From positions 18,776,285 to 18,840,284 of the forward strand of contig NC_054757.1 of assembly GCF_018143015.1 (NCBI RefSeq): 64,000 nucleotides of DNA, in the 5' to 3' direction. The position numbers were made by a program, and so were the translations under genes. Positions 1 to 11,672 of this stretch are shown here, one piece after another; the stretch's first letter is position 1, and every line of letters starts with the position of its first letter. Source of the DNA: Lytechinus variegatus (lineage: Eukaryota > Echinodermata > Echinoidea > Temnopleuroida > Toxopneustidae). Below the pieces are notes generated by a model. The model saw only the letters and a list, made by a program, of their open reading frames with translations. It searched no databases and had not been told where the DNA came from.

Positions 1-560
1 GCGATCCATATCCACCTCACAATTTCCCTACAGAGTGCTTGAAATAGTGCGTAAATTGACCCTTCTTCTTCAGATCGGAACATCTTTTTTTTCAGCTCGC
101 GCTTCGCGCTCGCATTATTGATTTTCATAATGAAAGAAATGTATTTAGAATGCCCAGAATCCAGGTCACATTATTAAAGTAGGAAGATACCCAATTACCC
201 ATCCTTTTCATGATTTCCAAAACATTAATAGAGTGTCCCATTTTCAGGTCTATCAAATTCTTCCTGCTCGCGCTTTGTGCTCGCATCAATTATTTAGTTC
301 TGTACCTATCTTGTTCATGATTATAAAAAGTTCAAAGAATTTTTAGTTTCAGGTTGGAATATCAAAAAAATTTCTACTCAAGCTTCACGCTCGCATTATT
401 TGATTGTTGAATTATGTCGTCTTCATGGGTAACTGCAAACAGTCCTTAACTGTTCATTTTCAGGCCCAGCCAAGGTAAAAATCATGCTTGTGTTTCGCGT
501 TCGCAGTAATTATATAGTTACATACGCATCTTGTTCAGGATCACACAGACACTCACATCC
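1..560. repeat. Fragment of element with GCTTCGCGCTCGCATT tandem motif
   Basis: Four diverged copies of GCGCTTCGCGCTCGCATT-like sequence near 97, 268, 377 and 487, at about 108-172 bp spacing, each followed by a TTGATT/TTAGTT tail. The same motif and spacing fill the element at 44132-45192, so this is probably a piece of the same family, cut by the window edge. Confidence 0.6.
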
Positions 561-1093
561 TCACAAACGCACACAAAAGTATACATATTGTAACGTAACG
601 AAAGGTTTATATAATTTTTAATCCATGTAATAGTTGCATAGGGAAATTCATTAATCGTTTGTAATCGATTATGTAGGTATTTTCTTTAAAATGTATTTAA
701 GCACTAAATGCTGAGAAATAATGAGGTTTACAACTGTATGAATATGTTAGATATTTGCTCTAATTGTTCTTTACTGTTCGAGTATAAATATTAGTGACAA
801 TTACCATTGCTGCTGTTGAAAAGATTTATTTCATGACCTTAACTGTTTTTAGAAGAAGATTAAATTTTACGAACTGCCCAGGCGATCCACAAATTCTCCA
901 TAGAAGATCCTTGGAGTTTGAATGCAGTTCTCCTAGGATGAACTTGGAATAGTGTAGCAATTGAGAATGACCAATTCTCTGAGGTTGATACAGGAAGTCT
1001 CGAAAATTGCATTGGTTCGGTATATTTCGCTGCTCTCATTACAATGTATAAATAAACTCTAGGTGATGGAAACAGGAACAGCGAACAGGTTGC
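561..1093. other. Unassigned AT-rich DNA
   Basis: I see no gene, splice-bounded exon or recognisable repeat here. A minus-strand open frame at 860-1171 has no features of a real protein. Confidence 0.4.
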
Positions 1094-1418
1094 TTTAAAG
1101 GACACGTTCACCCCAACAAAAAGTTGATTTGAATAAAAGAGAAAAATCCAACATAAAACTGAATATTTCATCGAAATCGGATAAAAAATAAGTTAATGAT
1201 ATTTCAAAGTTTTGCTTAATTTTACAAAACAGTTATATTGATCCTGGTCGGTATAAAAATGAGGGGACTGATATCACACACTCACTATTTCTTTTGCATT
1301 TTATTATATGAACTATGGAATGTTAAAATTTTCTTCTTATTACTATTATTATTTATTCGGCATTTCAAAATAATTTATAATACAATACAAATTACATAAA
1401 TAGGACAAACGTGACATA

Positions 1419-2909
1419 CAGGGTGACCAGATTTCACAAAATGAAATACGGGACATTTGACCAACGAAGATCAACAAAGAAGCCCACACACAAAGTATTA
1501 GACTGGTGAAAAATATAAAGAATTGGAAAAGAAGGTGAACGAAGGAATAAAGGAGAAAGAAAAGAGATGATTGAGAAGGAAACAAAATAAAGGAAAAACA
1601 GAAAGAAAATAACAGATAGTTAGAATAAAAGAGATAAAATATAAGGTTCCGTCATTCTTTGAAATTAATATAGAAAGAAAGAAAAAAAAAGAAAGGAAGC
1701 GTAGATGAAAAAATGTCTGAAAGACAAAATAAAGGAGAGAATTAAAGGGGGAAAGGTAAGAAAAAGGAGGAAAGAAATAATGAAGGAAATAAACATGTTT
1801 CCTTCATTCTTTGAAAGAAAGAAAGAAAACTGGAGGAAGGAAGGAAGAAAGGAAGGGAAAGGAAGAAAGAAACAAAAGAAAGAAAGAATAAGGGGAAAAT
1901 AAGAAGGGAAAAAATAAAGAAAGGAAGAAAGAGCGGAAGGGAAGAATGAAGGGAGGAGAGAACGTAAAAAAGGAGAAAATAATGGGAGGAGAGAAAGAAC
2001 GAAAAGAAACAGGAGACGAAGAGAGAAGGAAGCCAAGGTAATTATAAGGAAAGAATAAAAAAAAGGATATTTGATAAAGAAGGAAAGCAAGAAAAAGAAG
2101 GAAAGAAAGAAAAATGAACAGAGAGAGAGAAAAGAAAATGTCTAGGAAAGAAAGAGAGGAAATGAAGATAGATGGAACAAAAAGGGCAAGCAAAAAAGGT
2201 AGGGTATATATAAAATAAAGAAAAAGGGAAAAGTTCAAACTTCAAGTAAACAAAAAATCCAATCATCTTATAAAAATCCATTTTATTTGGTGTTTTTTAA
2301 AATGTATTTTTAAAAATTAAAAAATAAAATGTTTTAGAAATTAATAAAATTTCAAAGTGAAACATATTGTCAAACTTAAAAATTAGGTGAAACATTGCGG
2401 CATCGTATAAACCAAGACCCAAAACGAAAGCTGAAACAACTAGATCTATGAAAAGTCAATAACTTGTTCCTCCGATTACATCTCCAAATCATTAATCTGA
2501 GAATCCATAGTATAGTTATAAGTATTTCCCGCCGATTTTGTGATTATTAGTGGTGGAAAACTGTTTATCATGTGAGATTGTTTGCACCATTGAGAATTTG
2601 CTTCGATCCTACATGCCTAGCTTGTAGCCTGCCACACACAGGCAGGAGGCCAGTTCATTTGCAATGTATTGGGTTAGCAAGAAATCACCACAGAACTTGT
2701 AAAAGTTTACTGTTATCGATTTAATTGTTGTCCCTGCTTCGTCAGCTGTTGGTTATTTAATGAAAATTCGTCACTTTTAAAACTACATTTTGTTCAATAT
2801 TCTGAAATACTGGACAAATAGGCGTCCCGGGAAAGGTTTGTCGGGACGCCAGGACATAGGAGCAAAATACGGGACAATCCCGGGAAATACGGGACGTCTG
2901 GTCACCCTG
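1419..2909. mobile_element. Non-autonomous hAT-like element, 1491 bp, perfect 8-bp TSD
   Basis: Terminal inverted repeats CAGGGTGACCAGA at both ends, flanked by GTGACATA at 1411-1418 and 2910-2917. An 8-bp duplication with CAGGG termini is the signature of hAT elements. The interior has no transposase; 1480-2280 is a nearly pure purine (GAAA/GGAA) tract and 2820-2900 repeats the word GGGAC. It sits inside the palindrome of 1094-3234. Confidence 0.88.
1480..2280. repeat. Polypurine GAAA/GGAA tract
   Basis: About 800 bp that is almost entirely purine on the plus strand, with short GGAA/GAAA/AGAG words. The open frames on both strands here are low-complexity artefacts. Confidence 0.85.
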
Positions 2910-3244
2910 GTGACATAGTACAAAGGACTTGGAATAGAGATGAAGGGACTGCTTGGGTTTGTCTCGTGGAACAAACCTATATCACACCGAGCATGTGGTA
3001 TTGGCATTGATTTAACACTATGGTTCAGTCAAGTTGGTCCTTATTGTCAAATCTGTAAAAATCAAACAAAAAAAAAAAACAAAAGAAATAGTGAGTGATG
3101 GACATCATTCTCTTATTTGCATGTCACTGTTTTGTGAAAAATAAGTGAAACTTTGAATCATAACTTTCTTATTTTACATCCGATTTTCAGTGAATTTTCT
3201 GCATTATGCTTGTTTTGATTTGACCTTTAAAGGCACATATGCAA

Positions 3245-3655
3245 ATTGACGGAGACGAAAAAGAATGAAGGAGGAAAAAGAAGAAAGAAGGCAAAGAAGA
3301 ACTTGGAATAAGGAAATAAAAGATGAAGAAGAAATAAGATGAAGAACAAGATAGAAGAAAGAAGAAAAAAAGAAAAAAATATAAAGTAAAAGAAAGAAGG
3401 CCAAGACAGAAGGAGAAAAAGACAGAAAAAGGAAAAAGAAAGAACTTGAACGAAAGAAAAAAAGAAAGTAGAAGGAAGAAGGAAAAAGAAGATAGAAGAA
3501 TGAAGGAAAGAAGAAAAAGAATGAAGAACAAGATAAAAGAGGAAAAAAGGAAGAAAAAAGGAGAAAAATAGAGAGAAGAAAATCCATTATAAAGAAAGAA
3601 ATTAGTTTAGAAAAATAAGAAAAAAAAATACAGAAAGAAAGAAAAAGAAGATGAT
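3245..3655. repeat. Polypurine GAA/GAAA tract
   Basis: A second purine-rich stretch of about 410 bp (GAAGAAAGAAG words), starting right after the palindrome right end. Minus-strand open frames (Phe/Ser/Leu only) are composition artefacts. Confidence 0.8.
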
Positions 3656-4558
3656 GAACTATAAGAAATCAATTTCACATGAAAGCTTGGCAATCTTTAA
3701 GGATTAAGAGTCACACATTTTTATTTTGTTTTTCACCTTTTAAAATCTTTACCCTTTATATTAATTGAACCAGTTAATACCCCATTTAAAGAGTGTAGAT
3801 CCTGCCTTCATGTTTCCGATTGATGAAGCAATATACAGACAAATAGGAATAACTATGAATTAAGTTATGGACATATATAAATACATAATATGCATAGGCC
3901 TACACATATACATTTTTTATAATTATTTGTGCCATTATTCGATTATTTCAATGTAATGTTCTTACACCAAAATTTTTTTGACAACCTTTAACTTCACCAT
4001 TTCGACTATTCTATTTTGAATAGACCCTTAAAATAATGTTTAATTCCTGTTTATAACATACCGGTACTCCTTGCTTAAAAAAATTCAGGTTTCATACAGT
4101 GAGAACAGAAAGTGTAAGAATTAATTTTAGGATGACACCAAAATCGATGGAAGTATTTACATCAGCATCTGCCCTTTCATCAAGTTTTCCAAAACTTGGA
4201 AAAAGTGGTTTTTGCACCTGTTGTCTTCAACATCATTCAACATCATTCAGTCATGCATTGTGCAAATGGTACAAATAGGGTATTAATGGAAAACTGATGA
4301 GTTTCTCCTTCACATCCATGCAGAATAATTTCACAAAATTAGATATAATTTGAATACCGGCCATCTAGATTTGGATTACCTTTTTTCTGAAATGCACTGT
4401 ATAATGCAATTTACATGTATGTACAGTTTGATTAACATTTTTTGCCCTTGAAGAATAAAGAATAGTTTAAATAAAAATTGGTAGTCGCAGACCAGTCAGA
4501 GACAAGTCTCAAGGAAAATCCCAATTTGGACTTGTAAAACTATAAAGCACATGTTTAC
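3656..4558. other. Unassigned DNA downstream of KDZ exon 4
   Basis: AT-rich, with no further exon found despite looking for acceptor sites in phase 0. Contains duplicated CATCATTCAA words near 4232-4248. Confidence 0.4.
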
Positions 4559-4681
4559 CTTTGGACAGGCTGGACAATCCTTGCCTTTACTCTGTGGAAC
4601 AGCTTGCATATTTACATTTGCACTAAATGTTTGAAATTGTGCAAAAGATTGCTGAGTCAGTTCTGAGTACAATGCATTCAC
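4559..4681 (-). CDS. KDZ-like gene exon 4
   Basis: 41 codons in phase 0, acceptor ATTGAAG and donor AAAG|GTAAAC. Encodes VNALYSELTQQSFAQFQTFS then NVNMQAVP and KDCPACPK. The next exon was not found in 1-4558. Confidence 0.7.
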
Positions 4682-7600
4682 CTTCAATATAAATGATAAG
4701 GAAGGGAAGAATGTCACAAAGATAGATCAAGATCAATGAACGTAAGTAATAGCAAGATAATCAAAAGAGAATTAAAGAACATGGGTCTTTACACGGATTT
4801 TACAACAATTTTAAACCAGGAATTAATTAGCAATTTGTCAGAAATGTTAGTGCAGTTAATAAACAAGTGGAATGCAGCTAGCAATTAGGTATTATATAGG
4901 CAATCATGACATGTATTCCTACTGCAATGCGAAATATGATGACTGAAAATGCACTTACAAATGTACACACATTTATGTTCTTGAGCATTACAAAATGTGA
5001 TATACATTAGCACTGCCAGTAAAGGTATAAAAAAAAAAACATTTTTCTTTATCATTGTATTATAAATCGTACTAATGTGTGGATTAAAAGAAATTGACAA
5101 ACAATTCAACTTGTTCAAAGCTGTTGATCTCTATCTTTATGGACAAATTTCTGTTTGTAGAATAAAATTTTGTAAACTGAAAACTACATGTACAGCAATC
5201 TGACTGTGTGCAGCTGATGGGTATGCCTCCCCCTCCCAGTCACCTTTGACATTTTACCTCCAATATCTATCGAAACCTCATAAAAAAACGTACTTGGGTG
5301 TGTTATGATTACCACAACCAGCTGATGGTAAATTCTGGCAGTAATGAGATCAAATCAGAGATGAGGCCTCATGATCTTTAATCTTGAAACTAGAAAATCT
5401 TATCATAGTTCAGTGGTGCCTTATGATTATGAATTCGAGTATCACAGTAACAAGACAAATCAGTCATGCTATAAGCCTGTAACCTTTGTCCCGTCAACTC
5501 CAAATTAAAATCAGTTCATTGCTGCTTCATAGCACACTTGGTCCTAGTTACATTAGAATATAATGAGCTGTTCTTAGTCAAGTCCACCTCAGAAAAATGT
5601 TGATTTGAATCAATAGAAAACAAATCAGACAAGCACAATGCTGAAAATTTCATCAAAATCGGATGTAAAATAAGAAAGTTATGACATTTTAAAGCTTCGC
5701 TTATTTTCAACAAAATAGCTATATGAACGAGCCAGTTACATTCAAATGAGAGAGTCGATGATGTCACTCACTATTTCTTTTGTTTTTTATTGTTTGAATT
5801 ATACAATATTTCAATTTTTACAAATTTGACGATTAGGACCTCCTTGCCTGAAGCACAAAATGTTCAGAGACGAATGAAACTTCATTTCACATGACAATGA
5901 CAAGAAAATAAAAATATTTCATATTTCATATAATAAAATATACAAAAGAAATAGTGAGTGATGTCATCAATTCTCTCATTTGGATGTAACTGGCTCGTTC
6001 ATATAATTATTTTGTTGAAAATAGCGAAACTTTTAAAATGCCATAACTTTCTTATTTTACATCCGATTTTGATGAAATTTTCAATGTTGTGCTTGTTGAT
6101 TTTTTCTCTTTTAATTCAAATCAAGTTTTTGTTGGGGTGGACTTGTCCTTTAATATGCAGTGGCCGCGGAACGGTTTTCAAAGTGGGGGGGGGGGGCTGA
6201 CCATGCAAAAAATCACAATCATATGGTCATTTTTACATTTTTCTACATGATTTTGGAAAAAAGTTGGCCCGCCACCCACGGCCCCTGATAAGTTCCTGCA
6301 TTAATGGATGGATGGAAACACAAGAAGCATGATGACATGGAGGCATAACAATGATTATAACCCTACCAACAAAAACACACCTCTTTTTCTTTTAGGCTGT
6401 TCTGGAGCCCAATAACCTGGCTAGCTGCTTTTAAAGAGACATTAGCCTCCATTCTCAGGAAGTAAATAAGCTTCATGAGTTCCATTGACACAGCCCTCTT
6501 TGGTTTGGGTTGGGTTGGCCATAGATGATACCTAAGAATGCCTGCAGCTTCAGGTTCACAACGACATAACTGGAACAGCGCTTTGTGTAGTCTCCCTGAA
6601 CGAAAAATGAAGACAACCCATAAATAGAGTTAATATGGCCATTCTCATCTCAAAACTACATGCACATGTATAAACAAAAGTGTAGTTATAGAATAGTGTG
6701 TTACTAGCAGAATAAACAAGTGGAAAACCTCTGGCAGTCTCGCCTGCATTACGCAATTCAATTAAAGCAACAGTGCTGACTTTGAAAAGAGTTTTTGAAT
6801 AATTATTCACAAAAGTACACATTCAAATGATAATAAAATACCATGTCCACTGACTCAAAATTACTTTTGAACATACTTTGACCTATATGTAAAACAATCA
6901 CTCATACTTGATTACCCTTATGTTTACGTTTCATGAACTAGATCGATAAACTTTTAAAGTTATGACAATTCCTCTTTCAATGAAAAGTTTGTTGGCCCTA
7001 AACGACCTTTGACCTCGGTCATGTGAACTGAAACTATCACATTATCTTCAGCGATACTTGACTGCTCTTATTTCCAAGTTCTATAAACCAGATCCATAAA
7101 GTTATGATGACAAATCCACAAATACATGTACATCAACATGGCAAAAGTTCATTGACCCTATATAAAGTGACCTTTGTCATGAGACCTGAAACTAACGCAG
7201 GATCTTCATTGATACAACATTACCCTTCTAAGTTTTGTGAACTAGGTCCATAAAGTTATGACATTTCAAAAACTTAACCTTGGTTAAGATTTCAGTATTG
7301 ATTCCTCCAACATGGTCTAAGTTCATTGGCTCTAAATGACCTTTGACCTCATTCATGTGGCCTGAAACTTGGGCAGGATATTCAGACCCTCATATGATCT
7401 AGGTCCATTTAATTTCTAAGTTATGATGACATTTCAAAAACTTAATCTTGGTTAAGAGTTCAATGTTGACGCCGCCGACACTGCTGTCGGAAAAGCGGTG
7501 CCTATACATGTAGTCTCGCTATGCTACAGCTATGCAGGCAAGACAAAAACTTGGTGGCATACCATAACTTTTGCCATTCTAAACAAAACAATTCTGCTAT

Positions 7601-10600
7601 AGAATGACTAATTTATACAATTCAAAAGATGCTTTTTGTTCTACACACCTGCCATTTGAAAGGTTATAAGACTTCGTGAATCACCAGCTCTACGATACAC
7701 TCATAGATTCAGGACAAATCACTGAATCAAAAGTTTTCTTATGAAAAAAAAACATGAATAAAACATACCTTTTGTTCGTCACTCACCAGTGAATGTAATT
7801 TTGGCATCAATAAAGTAATCAAGCCAATTGGTTTAATTTATTTTGGCGATTTGGTCATTCATGTTCTATTCAAATTATAATCAATGTTTTTTTTTGTTGA
7901 ATACACCACCTAGCAACTGTAATAAGGAGAGAACTGCCATGGAAAAATTGTACTGGTAACTGGTAGACTGGTAAGCTTTTCATAAATTCAATTATCTTAC
8001 TGTCACTTTAATTCTTGACAAAATTAGTTATTATTTCGACAGAGAGGGCATTCAAGAATCTAACACACAGACCTTTAGCATCAAATACCTCCAGAGTCTT
8101 CAAATAGGTTGTCAGGCAACTGTGATCTCTATGAAAACATCTCATCTCCTCATCTGGATATAGCAATCCCTGCAAAATATACATGTATAATTAACAAGAT
8201 TAACAAGAGTGTCACTAAGGCGAGGACATAAAACGCCCGTCTGTAACCCGGAAAATGGAGCTATTGGTCAAGCAATAAAAGTGGAAGATGGCGACTTCAC
8301 CTTTGACCTTCTGACCTCAAAATAAATAGAATTGCCAGGATCAATGCTATTATCATACACATCAAACTACATGAGCCTAGGTTAAGTACAACCAAAGTTA
8401 TCACGTTTACAAGGACTGCAAAAGGGTACAGGTGTATAATGAAAATATGTCACTGTGACCTTGACCTTTTGACCTAAAAATCAATAGGCTTCCTGGGATA
8501 AATGCTATTATCATACGCACCAAATTGTATGAGCCTAGGTTAACATCGTGTTTATAAGGGCTGCAGAAAGGTACAATGAAAATTGGTCACTGTGACCTTG
8601 ATCTTTGACCTTTTGACCTCAAAACCAATACATGTAGGCTTCCTTGGATCGATGCTAGTTTCATACATACCAAATTATATGACCCTAGGATAAGATCAAC
8701 TGAAGTTATCGCGTTTATAAGGATTGCAGAAAGGTACAATGAAAATTGGTCACTGTGACCTTGACCCTTGACCTTTTTACCTCAAAACCAATACATGTAG
8801 GCTTCCTTGGATCGATGCTAGTTTCATACATACCAATTTATATTAGCCTGGGTTCAGTTAAACTGAAGTTATCGCGCTTACAAGGACTGCAGAAGGGTAC
8901 AATGAAAATTGGTCACTGTGACCTTGACCCTTGACCTTTCGACCTCAAAACCAATAGGCTACCTTGGATCGATGCTAGTTTCATACATACCAAATTATAT
9001 TAGCCTGGGTTAAGTTAAACTGAAGTTATCGCACTTACAAGGACTGCAGAAGGGTACAATGAAAATAGGTCACTGTGACCTTGACCTTCGGACCTCAAAA
9101 CCAATAGGATTCTTTGGATCCACACTAGTACTATACATGTACATACCAAATTATATGAGCCTAGGCGAAGTTAAACTGATGTTATCATGCTTACAAGGAC
9201 TGCAGAAGGGTACAATGAAAATAGGTCAATGTGACCTTGACCTTTTGATCTCAAATTCTATAGGCTTCCTTGGATCCACGCTAGTATTATACATACCAAA
9301 TTATATAAGCCTAAGCTAAGTTAAAGGTAAATGCTAGTTTTGGTAACGATATCAAAATGAGTTCATACAGAATCCAATGAAATGACCACCAAAGTATGTG
9401 TTTTTATAAATAAAATGTATGTGCCAAAGGATTTTGGAAGAAATTGCGTAATTGCTGAGAAATCAGCAAATAAGCACAGGATTCGGGTAGAGTGTCGGGC
9501 CCGAAATTCAAAGCAATAATTATACACTGTCCCACGTGTGCTTATCTGTGTTGGGGATCGATCTTCAGTCTGAACATTTTTCAGCTTAGATTTCAAGATT
9601 TCACAAAGTTCAGTTTATGTAAATGTACCAGATCTAGATCCTCGATGATATACTGACAATTAAGCTTGTTTTACAGAATTTCTCATGAAAGCAGTGTTTA
9701 CTGCAACTACTGGAATTTCTCTTTAAACTGAAGTTATCGCGTTTACAAAGATTAAAGAAGGGTACAATGAAAATAGGTCAATGTGACCTTGACCTTTTGA
9801 TCTCAAATTCTATAGGCTTCCTTGGATCCATGCTACTATTATACATACTAAATCATATGAGCCTAGGTTAAGTTTCACTGAAGTTACCGCGTTTACAAGG
9901 AAAAGTTAACAGACGGACGGACACTGAGCATGATACCATAATACGTCCCGTCAAGACGTGCATATACAAATGGTAATAAACATCTACATGTACAATGATA
10001 AACATTTCATGTTGAAATATATACATGTACCTCAATGCATAATTAGTATGAAAACAAATGAACAAATGTTTGGCATAATTGAGTAACATTCAGATTTATG
10101 TTTATTTTAATGTTAAGCAATACCTTCAAGCTTTCAACAACAAAAATCACTTTTTGTGGCTTCAGATGCATTTCTCCATTTCTTCAAAAACCTAGAAACC
10201 CTTCAGAAACTTCTGCAGACAATGATCTACTTCAGCTGCATCCGAAAAAGTTCATGTCAGTATGTTTTTTAGTTCTTATAAATAATCCCCGATGTGCTTG
10301 CACAACTGTCACCAGATTAAACAGCCCAATTTAATGGTTTTAAAAGGAGATATCTGAATTCTGAAACATGTGCCTACATAATTTCAAAAATAAAAGGGAC
10401 ATACAGGTATCTGTAAATATTTTGATAAATATAAAAGCTCATGGAAACAGACCATGACTTTGCATACATGTACCTTCTTCCATATCATTGGCCTGTGTAA
10501 AAGAGATCGATGAAAGTTTGAAGAGCATCCAACACAGAAGTGTGCATACGGCCCACAGTCATTGCAAGTAACAGAAGCAACCTCTTCTTCACAGAAATCA

Positions 10601-10926
10601 CATTTTGCATCAGGTGGTAATGCATGTCCTTGTACAAAGGATCTCTGCAAATGAGGTTGCAGATCCCTCCACTCCTCAAATGTCTTTTCTTTTCTTTGAT
10701 GGTTGGTACTACTGCTACCAACATCTGCCGGTGGATCTAGACAAGTAGATTCTGCTTGCTGCAGGACTAAACGCTCTCTAATCTGTGATGTGGATGGAAA
10801 CTCCTTTTGAGGTCCAGGACCAGACTGTGAAAGCATGTCCGCTAGTTTGACCGTTTCCACAGTCCAACGACCTGCTACTAGAGTCCTTTTCTTGAGAACA
10901 ATCTTTTTTCTGTTTCGTCGTGGCAT
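4559..10926 (-). CDS. KDZ-type transposase or derived gene, four exons, 3' part absent
   Basis: Exons on the minus strand: 10926-10474, 8169-8073, 6595-6381, 4681-4559. Each has AG/GT borders and compatible phase (0, 1, 0), joining into 296 codons without a stop. The basic N-terminus starts MPRRNRKK immediately after an acceptor-like TTTCAG, so a 5' UTR exon may precede it. Residues ~105-150 hold a Cys-rich cluster (CDFCEEEVASVTCNDCGPYA, then HFCVGC) like the CxC zinc domain of Kyakuja-Dileera-Zisupton proteins. Exon 3 gives LFQLCRCEPEAAGILRYHLW; exon 4 ends SKGKDCPACPK, resembling the CPACP block before the KDZ catalytic core. The DDE-like core is not visible in this window. Introns contain a 155-bp tandem array, another repeat element and a palindromic MITE, yet the reading frame survives. 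Family assignment is from motif memory. Confidence 0.72.
5578..6153. mobile_element. TTAA-type palindromic MITE, full length
   Basis: Left arm AAGTCCACCTCAGAAAAATG through ATCAAAATCGGATGTAAAAT and ACTCACTATTTCTTTTG; right arm is its inverse, ending GGGGTGGACTTGTCCTTTAA. Arms of about 230 bp flank a ~130-bp centre. It lies in KDZ intron 3. Confidence 0.8.
6161..6293. mobile_element. Small CAGKGGC-ended element
   Basis: Begins CAGTGGCCGCGGAACGG and ends ACGGCCCCTG, with a G12 run and AAAAAATCACAATCATATGG inside. A related copy lies at 63222-63338. Confidence 0.55.
6381..6595 (-). CDS. KDZ-like gene exon 3
   Basis: Acceptor GTTCAG, phase 1; donor GAG|GTGTGT, phase 0. Encodes 71 codons including CEPEAAGILRYHLWPTQPKP and ELMKLIYFLRMEANVSLKAA. 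No internal stop in the chosen frame. Confidence 0.72.
6713..7550. mobile_element. Repeat element with GTCTCRCCTGC ends and TGACCTTTGACC monomers
   Basis: Starts with a GTCTCGCCTGC block and ends with GTCGGAAAAGCGGTGCC and GCAGGCAAGAC. The interior has ~125-bp monomers with GTTCATTGACC, TGACCTTTGACC and AAGTTATGA words. Two more copies are at 36850-37990 and 38343-38716. It lies in KDZ intron 2. Confidence 0.7.
8073..8169 (-). CDS. KDZ-like gene exon 2
   Basis: Acceptor TTTGCAG, donor AAAG|GTCTGT in phase 1. Encodes GLLYPDEEMRCFHRDHSCLT and ends VFDAKG. Too short to stand out as an ORF, but its phases fit both neighbours. Confidence 0.68.
8205..9965 (+). repeat. ~155-bp tandem array (GGTCACTGTGACCTTGACC)
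   Basis: Seven to eight monomers each carrying GGTCACTGTGACCTTGACC, CTTCCTTGGATCGATGC, a CATACATACCAAATTATAT block and AAGGACTGCAGAAGGGTACA. The start shows CAAGAGTGTCACTAAGGCGA; the end shows CAGACGGACGGACACTGAGC. A separate MITE (9325-9730) interrupts the array. The palindromic GGTCACTGTGACC in each monomer is notable. Lies in KDZ intron 1. Confidence 0.8.
9325..9730. mobile_element. MITE, AGTTGYGGYAA family, copy 1
   Basis: Interrupts the 155-bp array. Shares CAAAATGAGTTC, ACAGAATCCAA, ATTGCTGAGAAAT and AATGTACCAGATCTAG with a copy at 31321-31695. The ends are weakly inverted (GCTAGTTTTGGTAAC against TAGTTGCAGTAAAC). Confidence 0.65.
10474..10926 (-). CDS. KDZ-like gene exon 1 (coding)
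   Basis: ATG at 10926; donor AAG|GTACAT in phase 0 after RPMIWKK. Contains the Lys/Arg-rich start and six cysteines in three CxxC pairs near the end (CDFC, CNDC, CVGC). Confidence 0.75.
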
Positions 10927-11672
10927 CTGAAAGGATAATAACAAGATTGAATTAAAGACACTACATAACATCAAACATTGTGGAAGACCTGTTAAAAAAA
11001 AACAAATAACCACCCTAGAACACAAAAGTTAGAGTAGTTATGCTGCCAATGGTACATTAAGTGCAGATACAAACTGGCACATTAATCTTAACTCAGCCAA
11101 TAGGAAATTCCGCAACACAGCAGTCTGTCGGTAAAAGCTGACTCTTGATGATTTTCACCTTTTAAAAGCACTTACATGATCATTTTAAACTTTTATTTTT
11201 GTAGGGCTTCATTTTTACATTGGTAGCATGCCATTGGAAATCAAGGAGCTCAGATTTTCTAAAACTGGGAACATTAAATATAATGCCTTTAAATTAAAAG
11301 TACGGTATATATCATACAACTACATACAACAGCATAAAATAATACATGAAAATAATATCCAAACAATCTTTCTGTTTGGAACTTCATTCACTTCCTCTCA
11401 TTCTTGAGGGTCAAAATGACAAACTGGACATCTAGATGAACAGAAGATCCTGCGTCGAGAACTGAACCTTATGTGTGTAAACCAAAATCCCACTCATTGT
11501 CAAACATATTAAACAATTTCATATTAGATCAAGCCCTATTATGTTTAACTGTGCCTAGCCTTACACATTTGGAGAATTGGAGTTGAAAATATGAATAAAT
11601 ATCTATAGGCCTACATCATGTACGTCCATCCATAACACTGACATGGCGAGAGTGACCTTGAAGAGTTTCAGT
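10927..11672. other. Unassigned DNA upstream of KDZ exon 1
   Basis: No promoter motif or further exon that I can support. A 5' UTR exon is expected here or further up, because an acceptor-like TTTCAG precedes the ATG. Confidence 0.3.

Larger units (their letters stand above)
1094..3234. mobile_element. TTAA-type palindromic MITE split by an insertion
   Basis: The left half (1087-1410) starts TTTAAAGGACACGTTCACC and contains ATCGAAATCGGAT and CACTCACTATTTCTTTTG. The right half (2918-3234) is its inverted counterpart, with AAAGAAATAGTGAGTGATGG, TTATTTTACATCCGATTTT and a terminal GACCTTTAAA. The same family lies at 5578-6153, 30490-31060 and 50918-51186. Ends next to TTAA suggest a PiggyBac- or Kolobok-type parent (inference). 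The halves are separated by the hAT-like element at 1419-2909. Confidence 0.75.

Noticed and set aside
1665..2281. Several open frames of 65-144 codons on both strands
   Set aside because: They translate a nearly pure purine tract (Lys/Glu/Arg one way, Phe/Ser/Leu the other), with no domain or start context.
3187..3587. Two Phe/Ser/Leu-rich frames of 114 and 127 codons that look like membrane proteins
   Set aside because: Shadow of a GAA/GAAA tract; overlapping frames are equally open.
8205..9965. CRISPR-like array of regular repeats
   Set aside because: The whole ~155-bp unit is repeated without unique spacers; eukaryotic satellite-type array.
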